In this document: positions 1-10,559 of the stretch, in pieces | How the letters are laid out: each line of letters opens with the position of its first letter | Numbering within the stretch: the stretch's first letter is position 1 | From: Halichondria panicea | Taxonomy: Eukaryota > Porifera > Demospongiae > Suberitida > Halichondriidae | DNA: 64,000 bases | Direction: 5' to 3' | NCBI RefSeq assembly: GCF_963675165.1 | Contig: NC_087389.1 | Location: 3,594,830 to 3,658,829 of the forward strand | Notes under the pieces: model-generated | Told to the model about the DNA's origin: nothing | Database searches by the model: none | The model's input: only the letters and a program-made list of their open reading frames with translations | Made by a program: the position numbers and the translations under genes

Positions 1-2542
1 ACTGGCTAGTAAAGCCAACATTGCAGTATTGAGGAAAGTGGTGAAACATTTCCACTGTTATGAAGTGTACTGGGGAGAACCAGGACTAAACCTCAGTAGA
101 AGTCAGCAAGCAGATGTCAAACACTGTGCGCTAAGAGGAGGAAACGAAATGGCAATGGTCACAGCTCTAAGATTGTGGAGCGAAAGAAATCCATACGTAT
201 CTTACCGAGCACTGGTTGAGACGTTGCTAGAATTAGAAGAAGGCGTTGTGGCGGATGAAGTTTGCAAAACAGGTACGCAAGTATAATTATTTATGTATAC
301 TCCTTGCGTTTGAGACAAATAATACACTATAGCTATACTGTATACAAAAACACATAATGCGCATGTGTCTAATTTATAATATACGACCCCTTATATATTA
401 TATACCGTATATCTTCTAATTTATCGGACACTTCTAATTACCCCGGACACTCTTTTGGGCAATTTTCGTTGTTCTAATACAACGGACACACCATGCAGTG
501 CTTTAATATTACATTTGTTCTAAATATCCGGACAATACTTTGAAAAGTTGAGTTACATTCACCATTCACAGACGGCAAGTAAGACAAGACTTTAGAGTGC
601 TGCAGTTAGATAGCTTTGAGTAGCTAGTTTTAGATAGCTAGTGCAACTATTCAGTCGCACACTGGTCTATTAAACTTAGCTAGCTCGCATGCAGCTGCTT
701 GCTTGTTCTAATTATTCCGGACACTTCGCATGCTGTATAAAAATCTGTTCCAATTATACCCGGACAATTTCCAAAATAATTATTTTTTGCTGTCCGATAA
801 ACTAGAAGATATACGGTACATGTACATGCATATAATAATTATTATATATATTCAGGAGCACATTACAGAAGGAGCGTCTAACTCTGCATGGGTTTGGAAA
901 TAGCATCTCGTGTGTTTTCCTAAACGCCGCATTACCTTATAAGAAAAGTTTGTAGCATAAATTATACAGACCGCCCTCGGCCTGTGAATATCATTATGAA
1001 CATATTTTGTATGTAGTGCAGCAGCAAGAGAGCTAGGTTGAGCCAGGTTGAGCCAGAAAGAGCTCAAATGAATAGCTAGGTCTTTGATGGATGTTGGTAT
1101 ACATCATAGAAGAGACTGTCATTGGTGAGGTACAGAAAATTCCAAAAGAGGAGCATATAATTACAGTAGACTCTCGTTAATCCGGTCACCCTTGGGACCA
1201 TGCAGTTTGGCCGGAATAGCGAGGTGGCTGCAGCTCAGGAAATAGCCGCGGCTTAAAAACGACCTTACCTCGAATCTAATGACTACTTTTGCGGTTCTTG
1301 TCTCGAGGATAATGTAGGATAATGAATCATTTTTTGTTCTCTATTTAAGTGTAATTCAATTTTATTTGCTAAACCACACCCAAAACGTCATATCCGGCCG
1401 TAATACACGTATAAAATTACATTGAAAACCCTGTTTGGGACAGCCAGCACTGGCCGGTAACCGGAATAGCGAGTGGCCGTACTTCAGGGTGAGTTTTGTG
1501 CAGTAAACATATAGCTAGCATTCCGTGCCAAGCCAAATGGCCGGTATATCGAGGTGGCCGTACTTCAGGGAGCCGGAATAGCGAGAGTCTACTGTATATC
1601 CAATTACTTTGTAAAGAGAAAGTTTGCTAGACCTAGACTAACACATACTAGGAGTTTTGTTTTTGCAGTAGGGACTCTTACTGAGGTTCTTAGAAGAGAG
1701 AGCTTACTACCAGTCCTATAGCTTTTCACCTATGCTTGGTAAAAGTGCACCTTCTGCTCAATTAGCATTCGCCCGCAGATGATTATCACCCACTTAGCGG
1801 TTTTGCTTTACAAACTTGCACGAAATGCAATTCCTGAGGTAAGATGCTTCTTCTGTAATGTGCTCCTGATATACTGTACGTATAATTACATGTATTGCAT
1901 GGCATGCATACACAGGCAGATGTGCATGCACGCCCCAGTTATAGTTGGCATGCATGCATGATTAATGTCACTATAACCCACACAGTCATCAGGGCAGTAA
2001 ACACACCAATCTCTAATATTCATCTTGATCAGAAAAAGCCAGGAATGACATTAACATCTCCATACGTCTTTAAACAAACCAACATTCGAAGATATAAGAG
2101 AGAAAACAATGCATTCTATTGTAAACCATTCCATTCACATCCCAAGGGGTACAAAATGTGCATCTGTGTGTACATTGGTGGTTTTGGAAATGGAAACGGT
2201 ACTCATATATCGATTGGTGCACATCTAATGAAGGGAAAGAATGACGATTCACTCTCATGGCCATTTACAGGAACAGTTACAATTGATATGCTAAACCAAC
2301 TGGAGGACAAGAATCATCACAGAAGGTCGTTCACATTTCCACCAGCTCATTGTTCTGGTAAGAGAGTATTGAGTGACGAGAGAGCAGTGCATGGATATGG
2401 CCGCCCGAAGTTCATTCTGTACTCAGACCTAAAACACAGACAAGATCAGAAGTTTCAATACCTCAAAGAGGATGTCCTGGTGTTTAAAGTGTCCATACAA
2501 GTAGATGACTATAAGCCCTGGCTAGAAAATACAAGAGAGTAA
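1..2542 (+). CDS. Probable Death-domain plus MATH (TRAF-like) protein, 5' incomplete
   Basis: The open frame from base 2 to 272 reads as a Death domain: a helix pattern with a W-x-x-P-G-L-x-L-S segment, then a Trp-containing helix and the typical terminal YRALVETLLELEEGVVADEV helix. It ends at a phase-1 donor (GT at 273). A second exon ending in TAA at 2540-2542 encodes a MATH/TRAF-C domain, with the signatures GYKMCICVYI, GTHISIGAHLMKG, LSWPFTGTVTIDMLNQ and a C-terminal YLKEDVLVFKVSI. The acceptor at 1984-1985 is also phase 1, so joining 1-272 to 1986-2542 keeps frame and gives Death-MATH with a short linker. Such a protein would be a cytosolic adaptor, since Death domains pair with other Death domains and MATH domains bind receptor or ligase peptides. 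Alternatives: the Death exon could join a terminal exon at 1669-1721 (also in phase), or the MATH exon could start from 1779-1838 via an acceptor at 1915. The two domain calls are firm; the fusion is an inference. Confidence 0.6.
403..818. mobile_element. MITE with about 27-bp terminal inverted repeats (TACCGTATATCTTC family)
   Basis: The left end TACCGTATATCTTCTAATTT and the right end are near-perfect inverse complements. The interior is rich in short GGACA motifs and has no coding capacity. A related, inverted copy lies at 17621-17930. It sits in the intron between the Death and MATH exons. Confidence 0.75.
1164..1594. mobile_element. MITE with CAGTAGACTCTCG terminal inverted repeats and TA target duplication
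   Basis: The element starts CAGTAGACTCTCG and ends CGAGAGTCTACTG, flanked by TA on both sides. This is typical of non-autonomous Tc1/mariner/pogo-type elements. The interior repeats a GGCCGGAATAGCGAG motif. A partial relative is at 52000-52133. Confidence 0.8.
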
Positions 2543-3152
2543 ATTATTGGTTGTTTTTAGGTTCAGAGCGTGCAATTCATTTAATATATACACAGTTTAT
2601 CTATTGCTGTTCATGCATGCTTCTACCTTACTATAGTCTTTATAATACCCTAAGGAAAGGTAAATTAAATGCACTTCCCAGATAATAAGGACATAATATA
2701 ATTGCACTCAATTAATAAGTGCGGCCTGGGATCGAGGCTACTTTACAGCTTTAAAGTCAGTAATTATCACATGTTGAATGACAAAGCCAAGCCTAAGGAA
2801 AGTCACAGTGGCCATGGACAATGTAGTATATGTATACAAGAATCATTTTGAGTGTATAATAATGTTACTGTATAATAATATTATAGGCCAGGTTTCGAAT
2901 GTGAGATCATGTAGGCTTGTACATAACATTTAAAGGTACTGTATATGTATTACTGCTAATACATAGTCGTAATTATGAATATTTTTGCATTAATTTGCTG
3001 CATGCAGGCAGAATCACAGGAAAATTCAAATAATCGACCATGATTGTTGCTAAAAAGGATCGATACAAAAGTATAAAATTAATGGCTGCTGCTCAGCAGA
3101 GCCTTGCAGCTCTCTTCTCACTCTTTTAAAGAACACTACCCTGACAACAATT
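2543..3152. other. Non-coding stretch with fragments resembling MON2 intron 32
   Basis: No gene is visible. Bases about 2690-2930 resemble 11820-13100, which includes part of MON2 intron 32, but without the last MON2 exon and without the MITE found there. Bases about 3030-3130 are a degraded extra copy of the short sequence found again at about 3255-3350. Confidence 0.45.
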
Positions 3153-3815
3153 ACAATGAAAGCACCGCAGGTGCTGATGCCTCGGTGGAGATGCCAAAGC
3201 TTTTATACACATGATAAAACAAATGCTGCATGCAAAAACTCACAGAGTGGGTAATGATCGACCATGATTGTTGTTAAAAACGATCGATGCCAAAAGTTCA
3301 AGTCTAAAATTAATGGCTGCATTAGCAGAGCCTTGAAGCTCTCTTGTCACTCTTGCAGCTACCAATAACTAGCGTTCTAGTGCAGAGCTAACTACTAAGT
3401 AGAGTAGCAACACTCGGTAAACAAGTTTAGCTACGTGCTCTTCTGAAAAGGCTGCAATGGCATTCCAAGTATGCAAAACTAGGCATAACTCGAGAACGAA
3501 GCATTATTTTGCAAATCCACGAATTAAAGTCCAAGTAAACATTACTAGAAGCCTATAGAAACTCTTACTTGCACTTGATTTATCCTTGAGCAGCTGTAGC
3601 AGTCTACACACACACACAGACACACAAACACTACCGTATACTTCGCTTGCACATGCGCACCGAGGCATAACTATATACACCATTTAAATACATATACTAG
3701 GAAATTCGGGATGGTTTGTGATAATTTGTGAACACATCCAGAAACAATGCCAGTTAATTCTCAATACTCTCAATTTAGCTTCAGATACATACGCACACTT
3801 TTTTCATGCACTCAC

Positions 3816-5253
3816 TTGAAAAGCATCAACCAAACAGAATCAAACACAGGTAGTGAAGGGTTCTGCAGGGTCTTATAGAACGTCAAGACGGGGGTCTGGT
3901 TCTCTTGACCAGTCTGCCTGGTTTTATCAGCGTCGAAACGGAGAGCCTCTAGTGAGGTTTGAAGAGAGGACCGGTTCTGATAGAGATAGTCCGCCATATT
4001 CCACTGTAGGTGTGTCCAATTGCAATGCGATTATGCACAGGTGCTTAAAATCATTTTTTTACCATGGAAAGATCATCCAATCATCGTAAAATCTGATTAT
4101 GTGTATATGCGCAAGCCAGTACACTATTCCCTTACCAGCAGTCCCACAGATGTCAATGGGATGTTGATATCCATCTTCTGCAAGCCGTACTGACCTCCAA
4201 CCTCGACGCAGACAGGAACACAGGAGGGGGGTAGGGTAGGGAGGAAGTCAGCCATCACCAGCTGGAGACTTGAAAACCCGGTGCGGACCAGTGATTCACT
4301 GGGGGTGGGAAAGAAGTGTGGGCGTGCACATAAGATGGAAATGGAAATAAATTATAAAGGGAGACTAAACAGCACAATACAGTCAGGAAAAACGAACTGA
4401 CACTGACCTTTGCAAGTCAGTGGCTGATCTGATGACATCCAGAAGGATGGGCCAGCTGGACTGAAGGCTTTGCTGCGTAGACTGAAGCACCTGCCCAATA
4501 CAATCACAACAGATTACCATGCAGTGCGATCACAGGCATATACATTATAACAAATAAACCAAGGGTCTTAACTTAACACACCTGTGCAACACACTCCAGT
4601 TGTTTTTGTCTGACATCAGGGAAGGGGATTTTAGTCAAATACTTGAGTGGAGACAGCATCATGAGTTTGATGTCCTATTGCGCATGAATAACTTATGAAT
4701 TACATGCACATCCATTCTACATTCAAACAATATACATGCACCATGCAGGGGCCCAGGGTGTCATACAGGATTTTTAGCTGGGGGAAATGTTTAATTGAGG
4801 GAGTCTGGGAACATTTGTTTGAAAAATGGTTATCTGAGGTGGAATTTGGGTTAATTATGACATCATTAATTTTTTAGATTTATAGAAGGGGAATTTTGGT
4901 TGGGGGTATGAAATCCCAGGGCGCCCCCCCTTATGTATGAAATCCTGAGGGCGGTACGTGGATCTCAGCATACAAAAAGTAGCATGCAAAAAGTAAAATG
5001 GTGTGTTGTGCTGTTCCAGATTAATCAACTCTAAAATGGCTATCACCAGTTGACAAAGTACTCTCTCAATGTACCAGTACTTTAGGGAAGCAAGCCAAGC
5101 TACAGCCTCTAATGAGGTTCAATCAGGGGGTACCCTTAAAGTGAATATTCAACACTGTACCTGCTTAGAGGTTGTCTCCAGTGCTGATCTGATAAGAGTG
5201 GTCAGTGCTTCAGCAGCAAACACCCTCAACGTGGGATCACCATGAGAACACAC
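3816..5253 (-). pseudogene. MON2: Orphan copies of MON2 exons 22, 21, 20, 19 and 18
   Basis: Five exon copies lie at 5161-5253, 4582-4674, 4408-4490, 4136-4298 and 3816-4003. Each has exactly the same length as its counterpart in the full gene (93, 93, 83, 163 and 188 bp), and all splice dinucleotides and reading phases are kept. No stop codons were found. They encode the central armadillo-like part of MON2, including the SWPILLDVI and [10 protein letters not shown] segments. There is no 5' half or 3' half of MON2 around them, so they cannot make MON2. Differences include an Ala/Thr change in exon 22 and a Gln/Glu change at the end of exon 18. Preservation suggests a recent duplication. Confidence 0.88.
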
Positions 5254-5342
5254 CTGCGAACAAGCAAACAGTGACAAGGCTGGTATTGTTTATACTTTTA
5301 AGTGAATATACTACAGTACAGTGCTCAGACAGCGCGCGCACA

Positions 5343-5377
5343 ACACACACGCATACGCACGCACGCACGCACGCACG

Positions 5378-5408
<31 letters not shown>
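5343..5408. repeat. CA/CG-rich microsatellite
   Basis: An (ACGC)n run followed by (AC)n. Paralogous tracts of different length lie at 6359-6422 and 20667-20716. Several apparent short ORFs here are only repeat translation. Confidence 0.9.
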
Positions 5409-6020
5409 GGTTCAGGTACAAATCAAAACAATTGCAACACAATGCGATGCAGGCTTAACAAGTGGGTGGCCATGTAACAATTGGTAGGCTTTAACTTGGA
5501 TTGGCATCATAACTGGATAGAAAATCAATTCAACACGCTATAGACAGTTACTATAATTTATGTGCAACATGTCATGCCTGTTCCGGTCTGCATTTTCCCA
5601 TGAACACTTCGGCGCATGCAGTTGTTAGCTTATTTGGCAGCACTTATAGTTAAGTAAAGTACACTGCACACAGTTGACATGGTGATCCTCAATGGAGCAT
5701 AGCTGGACTATAAAAATAGATACGGTCAAACGAATGCACCACACATCGTTGACATGGTGACCTCCAATGGAGCGTAGTGTAGATCTACGGTCGAATGAAT
5801 GCACTACATGCACATTGTGTTGACAGAGAATATGCCTGTATGCATGGATATCACCACTGAATGTATAATTATAGAGGGTTAATTAAGCAAACAGTATGTT
5901 AATTGATTTATATAGTAACATAATCATACCTTTCACAGGCGCGTAACAATGCGGGGTATAACATAAACATGAATGCACATGCAAAACAAAGTGTTTTCTT
6001 CAACATGCGTACCCGACTAG

Positions 6021-6028
6021 TATAAAAG
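6021..6028 (+). promoter_or_regulatory. TATA box of astacin exon-1 copy (orphan)
   Basis: TATAAAAG lies 53 bp upstream of the ATG at 6081, inside a conserved promoter segment repeated at 8163 and 21743. Confidence 0.6.
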
Positions 6029-6080
6029 CAAACACTTGTTTGAGCTCTGCAGTTGCTGTTATCTATGCAAGACAACTACC

Positions 6081-6230
6081 ATGGCGTACACTTCAAAACA
6101 CCTCCTGGCTGCTTGTTTGATACTGGCTCTACCTGCTGCATTGATTGCCAGGCCAACAATTTCACAACGGGACCAGCTGATCAAGCAGCTTTTAAACAAT
6201 AATCCAAGCAAGAGAGCAAACAATTTTTGA
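6081..6230 (+). pseudogene. Orphan astacin exon 1 (signal-peptide exon), frameshifted and cut by a duplication junction
   Basis: The exon encodes a signal peptide beginning [20 protein letters not shown], followed by the start of a propeptide. Compared with the exon at 8223 it has one extra A in the AACAATAATCC tract. This shifts the frame and ends it at TGA 6228-6230. Just after the stop, at about 6235, the sequence jumps to a copy of MON2 exon 18, so the normal donor region is missing. It can encode at most a short secreted peptide of about 49 residues. Confidence 0.7.
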
Positions 6231-6235
6231 GGATA

Positions 6236-6363
6236 ACACCCTCAACGTGGGATCACCATGAGAACACACCTGCGAACAAGCAAACAGTGACAAGGCTGGT
6301 ATTGTTTATACTTTTAAGTGAATATACTACAGTACAGTGCTCAGGTACAGCGCGCGCACAACA

Positions 6364-6403
<40 letters not shown>

Positions 6404-7050
6404 CACACACACCCACACACACGGTTCAGGTGCAAATCAAAACAATTGCAACACAATGCGATGCAGGCTTAACAAGTGGGTGGCCATGTAACAATTGGTA
6501 GGCTTTAACTTGGATTGGCATCATAACTGGATAGAAAATCAATTCAACACGCTATAGACAGTTACTATAAATTATGTGCAACATGTCATGCCTGTTCCGG
6601 TCTGCATTTTCCCATAAACACTTTGGCGCATGCAGTTGTTAGCTTATTTGGCAGCACTTAGTAAGGGAATTTTGAGTAAAGTACACTGCACTCAGTTGAT
6701 ATGGTGATCCCCAATGGAGCATAGCTAGACTATAAAAATAGATATGGACGAATGAATGCACCACACATCGTTGACATGGTGACCTCTAATGGAGCATAGT
6801 GTAGACACGGTCAAACGAATGCGCCATGCACACATCGTTGACATGGTGACCTCCAATGGAGCGTAGTGTAGATCTACGGTCGAATGAATGCACTACATGC
6901 ACATTGTGTTGACAGAGAATATGCCTGTATGCATGGATATCACCACTGAATGTATAATTATAGAGGGTTAATTAAGCAAACAGTATGTTAATTGATTTAT
7001 ATAGCAACATAATCATACCTTTCACAGGCGCGTAACAATGCGGGGTATAA
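6236..7050. repeat. Internal tandem duplication of about 5219-5960
   Basis: Starts inside MON2 exon 18 (truncated copy 6236-6269, minus strand) and repeats the exon-flanking intron, the CA microsatellite and the sequence upstream of the astacin promoter. It ends near the CGCGTAACAATGCGGGGTATAACATA motif found at 5940 and 21662. A sub-repeat of about 60-70 bp (CATCGTTGACATGGTGACCTC) is present one extra time in this copy. Confidence 0.85.
6359..6422. repeat. (ACGC)n/(AC)n microsatellite
   Basis: Paralogous to 5343-5408 and 20667-20716. Confidence 0.9.
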
Positions 7051-7620
7051 CATACCACCGTGGTCTGCAAATCGAGTGAGCTAAATAAGTTTACAAATCA
7101 AATATAAACCAGTCACAATGCTCACCGGGTTTCGAATGCACACTTAATTGCAAATGACATTGTACTTGCCCTATTGCGACTTGTGCGTATATGCTCACTC
7201 TTAGCGTGTCTTTCGTTTGCGATGTAGAGTTATGCGAAAACTCCTAAAGTGCTAAATCCCCGGCGGTAGTATAATTATTATAATGTCTCACAACCATGCA
7301 GAGTTTTGATTATGAACATGGGCTAAGCAGCAACTAACATGCAGGGGCAATGAAACGGACGTATTAGAACGCTATGACCATTTAGGCTTTGAAAACGGCA
7401 TGGTCAGACATGTACAGGGACTGCATGGGATCACAGCTGAGTCAGCAAAGAAGCCTGGAGTGTTTCTATGAAAACAAATGTAGGTCACCTGGGCTACATG
7501 GCCTGTCATGCATGATTATGTGTAATGGCCCAAAAAGAAACTTTGGTATACCATCTTTTATCAATATTCAATGACTATAATCATATTAATTACAACAACA
7601 TTGTTTTTATATCCCTAAAG
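7051..7620. other. Sequence without a recognised gene
   Basis: No homology to the copy B block was seen here except near the right end (about 7555-7620), which matches the intron 5' of astacin exon 2. I see no conserved coding region. Confidence 0.4.
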
Positions 7621-7692
7621 GAACAGCTGTTATATCGTCTGACAATCCAAGAGCAAGGTCGTGAGAAGGACATTATAGGAAAAGAGCTAGAG
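7621..7692 (+). pseudogene. Orphan astacin exon 2
   Basis: This 72-bp exon copy encodes EQLLYRLTIQEQGREKDIIG and four more residues. The acceptor (CCCTAAAG) is intact. The donor has lost a G (GAG then TATATG instead of GAGGTTAGA), so normal splicing is unlikely. It is a partial duplicate of 8468-8539. Confidence 0.7.
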
Positions 7693-7779
7693 TATATGCC
7701 CGCATGTATATACATGCATTGGTGCTATGGAGATAGCAAGGGCCATTGAGTAAAGTGCCACCGATTCAAGATGTATATA

Positions 7780-8088
7780 CAGTAGAACCTCGATTATCCG
7801 GACACCTTGGTTCCAGAAGCAGGCCGGATAAGTGAATATGCCGGATAATCGAATAGATAAACCACGCCTTGATCCACCCACTTTATTGATGAACAGCAGT
7901 GCCACATGATTGTCTGCGCATGCGCAAAAGAAAAGCAGGCATGTCTCCATGGTAACAGCTGCAACGCGCATGCGCATTTGAGGGACACGCCCATTTTCTG
8001 AATTATGTAATCTGATTAAAAAGAAAACTGCCAAGCTGGATAATCGAGGTTCCGGATAATCGAGGGCCGGATAATCGAGGTTCTACTG
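7780..8088. mobile_element. 309-bp pogo/Tc1-like MITE, TIR CAGTAGAACCTCGATTATCC
   Basis: Perfectly recognisable ends CAGTAGAACCTCGATTATCC and the inverse TAATCGAGGTTCTACTG, flanked by TA. It is inserted between the orphan astacin exon 2 and the next promoter copy and has no transposase. Confidence 0.88.
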
Positions 8089-8162
8089 TACCGTATATAT
8101 AAGATGATTAATGGGTCATCACATGAATGCACATGCACGCTTCAACATGCGTACCCGACTAG

Positions 8163-8170
8163 TATAAAAG
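8163..8170 (+). promoter_or_regulatory. TATA box of the copy-A astacin gene
   Basis: TATAAAAG lies 53 bp before the ATG at 8223, in the third copy of the conserved promoter segment. Confidence 0.65.
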
Positions 8171-8222
8171 CAAACACTTGTTTGAGCTCTGCAGTTGCTG
8201 TTATCCATGCAAGACAACTACC

Positions 8223-9868
8223 ATGACGTACACTTCAAAACACCTTCTGGCTGCTTGTTTGATACTGGCTCTACCTGCTGCATTGATTGCCAGGCCAACA
8301 GTTTCATAACGGGACCAGCTGATCAAGCAGCTTTTAAACAATATCCAAGCAAGAGAGCAAACCGTTAATGAGAACAAATTAATAACTTCAAAAATCCAAT
8401 TGGTATGTGTTTAAAATTATCAATATTCAACAATAACATTGTTTTTATACTTTTATATCCCTTAAAGGAACAGCTGTTACATCGTCTGACAAGCCAAGAG
8501 CAAGGTCGTGAGAAGGACATTATAGGAAAAGAGTTGGAGGTTAGATACATGAAATCAGCAATATACTACAGTAGCATGGCTCCTATATATATAAACATGC
8601 TGCTATTGCATGCATGCAATTGAATGCGGTACTTTATAAATGCAGGACGAAGACATGGCAATGGCTGATACTTATGATGCAGGGCTTTTTGAGGGAGACA
8701 TTGCTCTGACTGTGGAGGACATAGCTGAGATGAATGACCTTGATATGGTGAGTTCATATACCGTCACGAATCAGGAATACAAAAATCTGTATTGTAAACG
8801 TAGTTTGCCATAATTATAGTCTGGAAGATATATTTTACCTGTCTTAGTCCGCATGACCATGTATGCATAGCCATGCACTCGGAAACTTGTTGCTCACATG
8901 TTTTACAGGATGTTGAAACCCAGAAAATCTACAGCAAAGGAACATTATGGCCAGAGGGAAAAGTTTACTATTCTTTCGATGATGGTTTCCCAGAATTCGG
9001 TAAAGTACCCGTTCTAGAAGCAATGGCAGACTACGAGAACAGCACATGTTTGACATTCCATGAAACAACTGAGGGTCAACGTTTAAATATCACCCACAGA
9101 GGTAGGGGCTGTTGGTCATTCATAGGAAGACTCAAGAAAGTGCAAGACTTCAGTCTCGGATATGGATGTCGCAAAAAAGGAACAGCTCTGCACGAACTAG
9201 GTCATGCAATCGGATTCTTCCATGAGCAAAACAGACCAGATCGAGATCGTGCTGTTATTATTCACCGTGATAATATTAGAGAAAATAAAATAGGCAACTT
9301 TAATTTGAAAAAGCATACTAATTATCAAGGTGAGCCGTACGCATTTAATTCGATTATGCACTACGGTATTTATTATTTTGGGATCACCGATGATCCTACA
9401 ATATCCGTTAAAAACTGGGAACTTTATGAAGAACAAGGTAGACCCAAACTCGGATCTAGACTGAAACTCAGTGACGTTGACATTAGACAGATCAACAAGG
9501 CATACGGCTGTTATGAGCCAGAAAGTACAACGGGGTCTCTTCATGTCAAAGTACTGCAAGCTGGCCCTTTCCAAGATCCTGCCCACTATTACGTTTGCGT
9601 ACTTGCCCGAGATTCAAAACACAATGAAGTATCGAAATGCAACAAAAACGATCTTATGTCTACCACAGATCCAGAATGGGACACGAAGTTTGTATTTGAA
9701 CCAGTCAACCCCGAAACAAAATTCTATTCTTTCGATATTACAATCAAAAAGGGAAAAGGAAAGCTTATTCTACCAAGTCAAACGATTTGGGTGGAGTCAA
9801 AAGAGCGTTCGGGCAAGTACTACACAAACAAAGAGCAGAATGTTCTTTATCAATACACAATCGAGTAA
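8223..9868 (+). CDS. Secreted astacin-family metalloprotease with C-terminal C2-like domain (copy A)
   Basis: Exons 8223-8402, 8468-8539, 8646-8747 and 8909-9868, all phase 0. Exon 1 encodes a signal peptide, exons 2-3 a propeptide with the FEGD aspartate-switch motif, and exon 4 the catalytic domain. That domain has [19 protein letters not shown] (zinc ligands about H213, H217, H223; catalytic Glu 214), the SIMHY Met-turn and four Cys for two disulphides. After it, a roughly 105-residue C2-like segment starts [20 protein letters not shown] and contains TTDPEWDTKFVFEP. Astacins are extracellular zinc endopeptidases. AATAAA is at 9874-9879. Oddity: exon 1 has TAA at 8307-8309 (a CAA-to-TAA change relative to the paralogues), with the rest of the exon open. 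The gene is expressible only if a weak donor at 8301 (ACA/GTTTCA, also phase 0) is used, another first exon is spliced in, or the stop is polymorphic. The protease exons themselves look intact. Confidence 0.78.
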
Positions 9869-9873
9869 AGAAC

Positions 9874-9879
9874 AATAAA
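9874..9879 (+). terminator. Polyadenylation signal AATAAA of astacin copy A
   Basis: Canonical hexamer 6 bp after the stop codon. The paralogous position in copy B reads AATCAG. Confidence 0.6.
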
Positions 9880-10045
9880 AGGTGGCATGGACAAATTCTT
9901 AGAGAGCTTTAGAATTGGTAAACAGAGAACAATATAACTAGTATCATACTTTTGAGAATAGATAGCTAGGACGTATGCCCCCAAAATGTGTGGTATACTG
10001 ATGTAAAATATACTGTCGTCAATACAAAACCGTTACAATATCTAA

Positions 10046-10288
10046 TACCGTATATCTGGTTATTTTCAAGGCATGAACTTTTCGTGGACCGGCCAGAAAC
10101 ACGAAAATTGGATTTACATCCTGCATTGAAACCTCTCTACTGTAGGGGTGTGGTCATTTGAACCTCTATCCTTGAAAATAAGAAAGACCCCAAGCCATTA
10201 ATCAAAGAGGAAGGGGGGCCTCGAAAATGTTTAGTTTGGGCAATCTGGGAAAATTTAGTGCCTCAAAAGTAACCCGCTATATATAAGG
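10046..10288. mobile_element. MITE with TACCGTATATCTGG / CCCGCTATATATAAGGTA ends
   Basis: Imperfect terminal inverted repeats (GGTTATTTTCAAGGC against the inverse GCCTCAAAAGTAACCC). The interior shares a GAACCTCTATCCTTGAAAATA-type segment, in opposite orientation, with 41772-41943. Confidence 0.6.
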
Positions 10289-10559
10289 TAGTTGAACTCT
10301 AAATGGAATGCAGCAGGTAAATTTGACAAGCATAATACTTGGTAAATGAGTAGTTTATATGATCTTGCTGCATGCATGTTGATGACTGACGATTACATGA
10401 TATACATTGAGGCACATAATTATATGTATGCACAGTACAGTACCACAGTACAGTAGATGCACAGTACCAGGAGCATATGAGGGAGCGGATTCACTATCAT
10501 CTAACCACATTTTCTTGTTTGTAATTAATAATGTCTCTGACGTATAGTCAGACTTCAAA

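Larger units (their letters stand above)
3153..9965. repeat. Duplicated block, copy A (MON2 exons 18-22 plus astacin gene)
   Basis: From AATGAAAGCACCGCAGG at 3153 the sequence runs collinear with about 18440-23600 at a nearly constant offset of about 15.32 kb, with only scattered substitutions by eye. The offset jumps where a 420-bp element is present only in copy B. Copy A also contains extra internal duplications between 6236 and 8400. MON2 exon 23 is not included, so the breakpoint lies in MON2 intron 22. Confidence 0.88.

Noticed and set aside
852-1067. Minus-strand 71-codon ORF
   Set aside because: Lies between two MITEs in an intron, no domain-like pattern, composition like surrounding non-coding DNA.
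1779-1961. Exon 1779-1838 as start of a separate MATH gene
   Set aside because: Possible splice sites exist (donor 1839, acceptor 1915, phase 0), but the peptide has no recognisable domain, and direct joining of the Death exon to 1986 also fits. Kept only as an alternative.
4752-4960. CAGGGTGTCATACAGGATTT element in the MON2 exon 18-19 intron (also 20073-20275)
   Set aside because: Left end matches the 10706/32360 family, but the right end (AAATCCTGAGGGCGG) is degraded and no target duplication could be found; not listed as an intact element.
5205-5487. ORFs rich in His-Thr repeats (also 6227-6472, 20524-20784)
   Set aside because: They translate the CA/ACGC microsatellite and the antisense strand of MON2 exon 18.
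9197-9586. 129-codon minus-strand ORF (and 22910-23491, 193 codons)
   Set aside because: Antisense shadow of the astacin catalytic exon in both copies; no independent domain.
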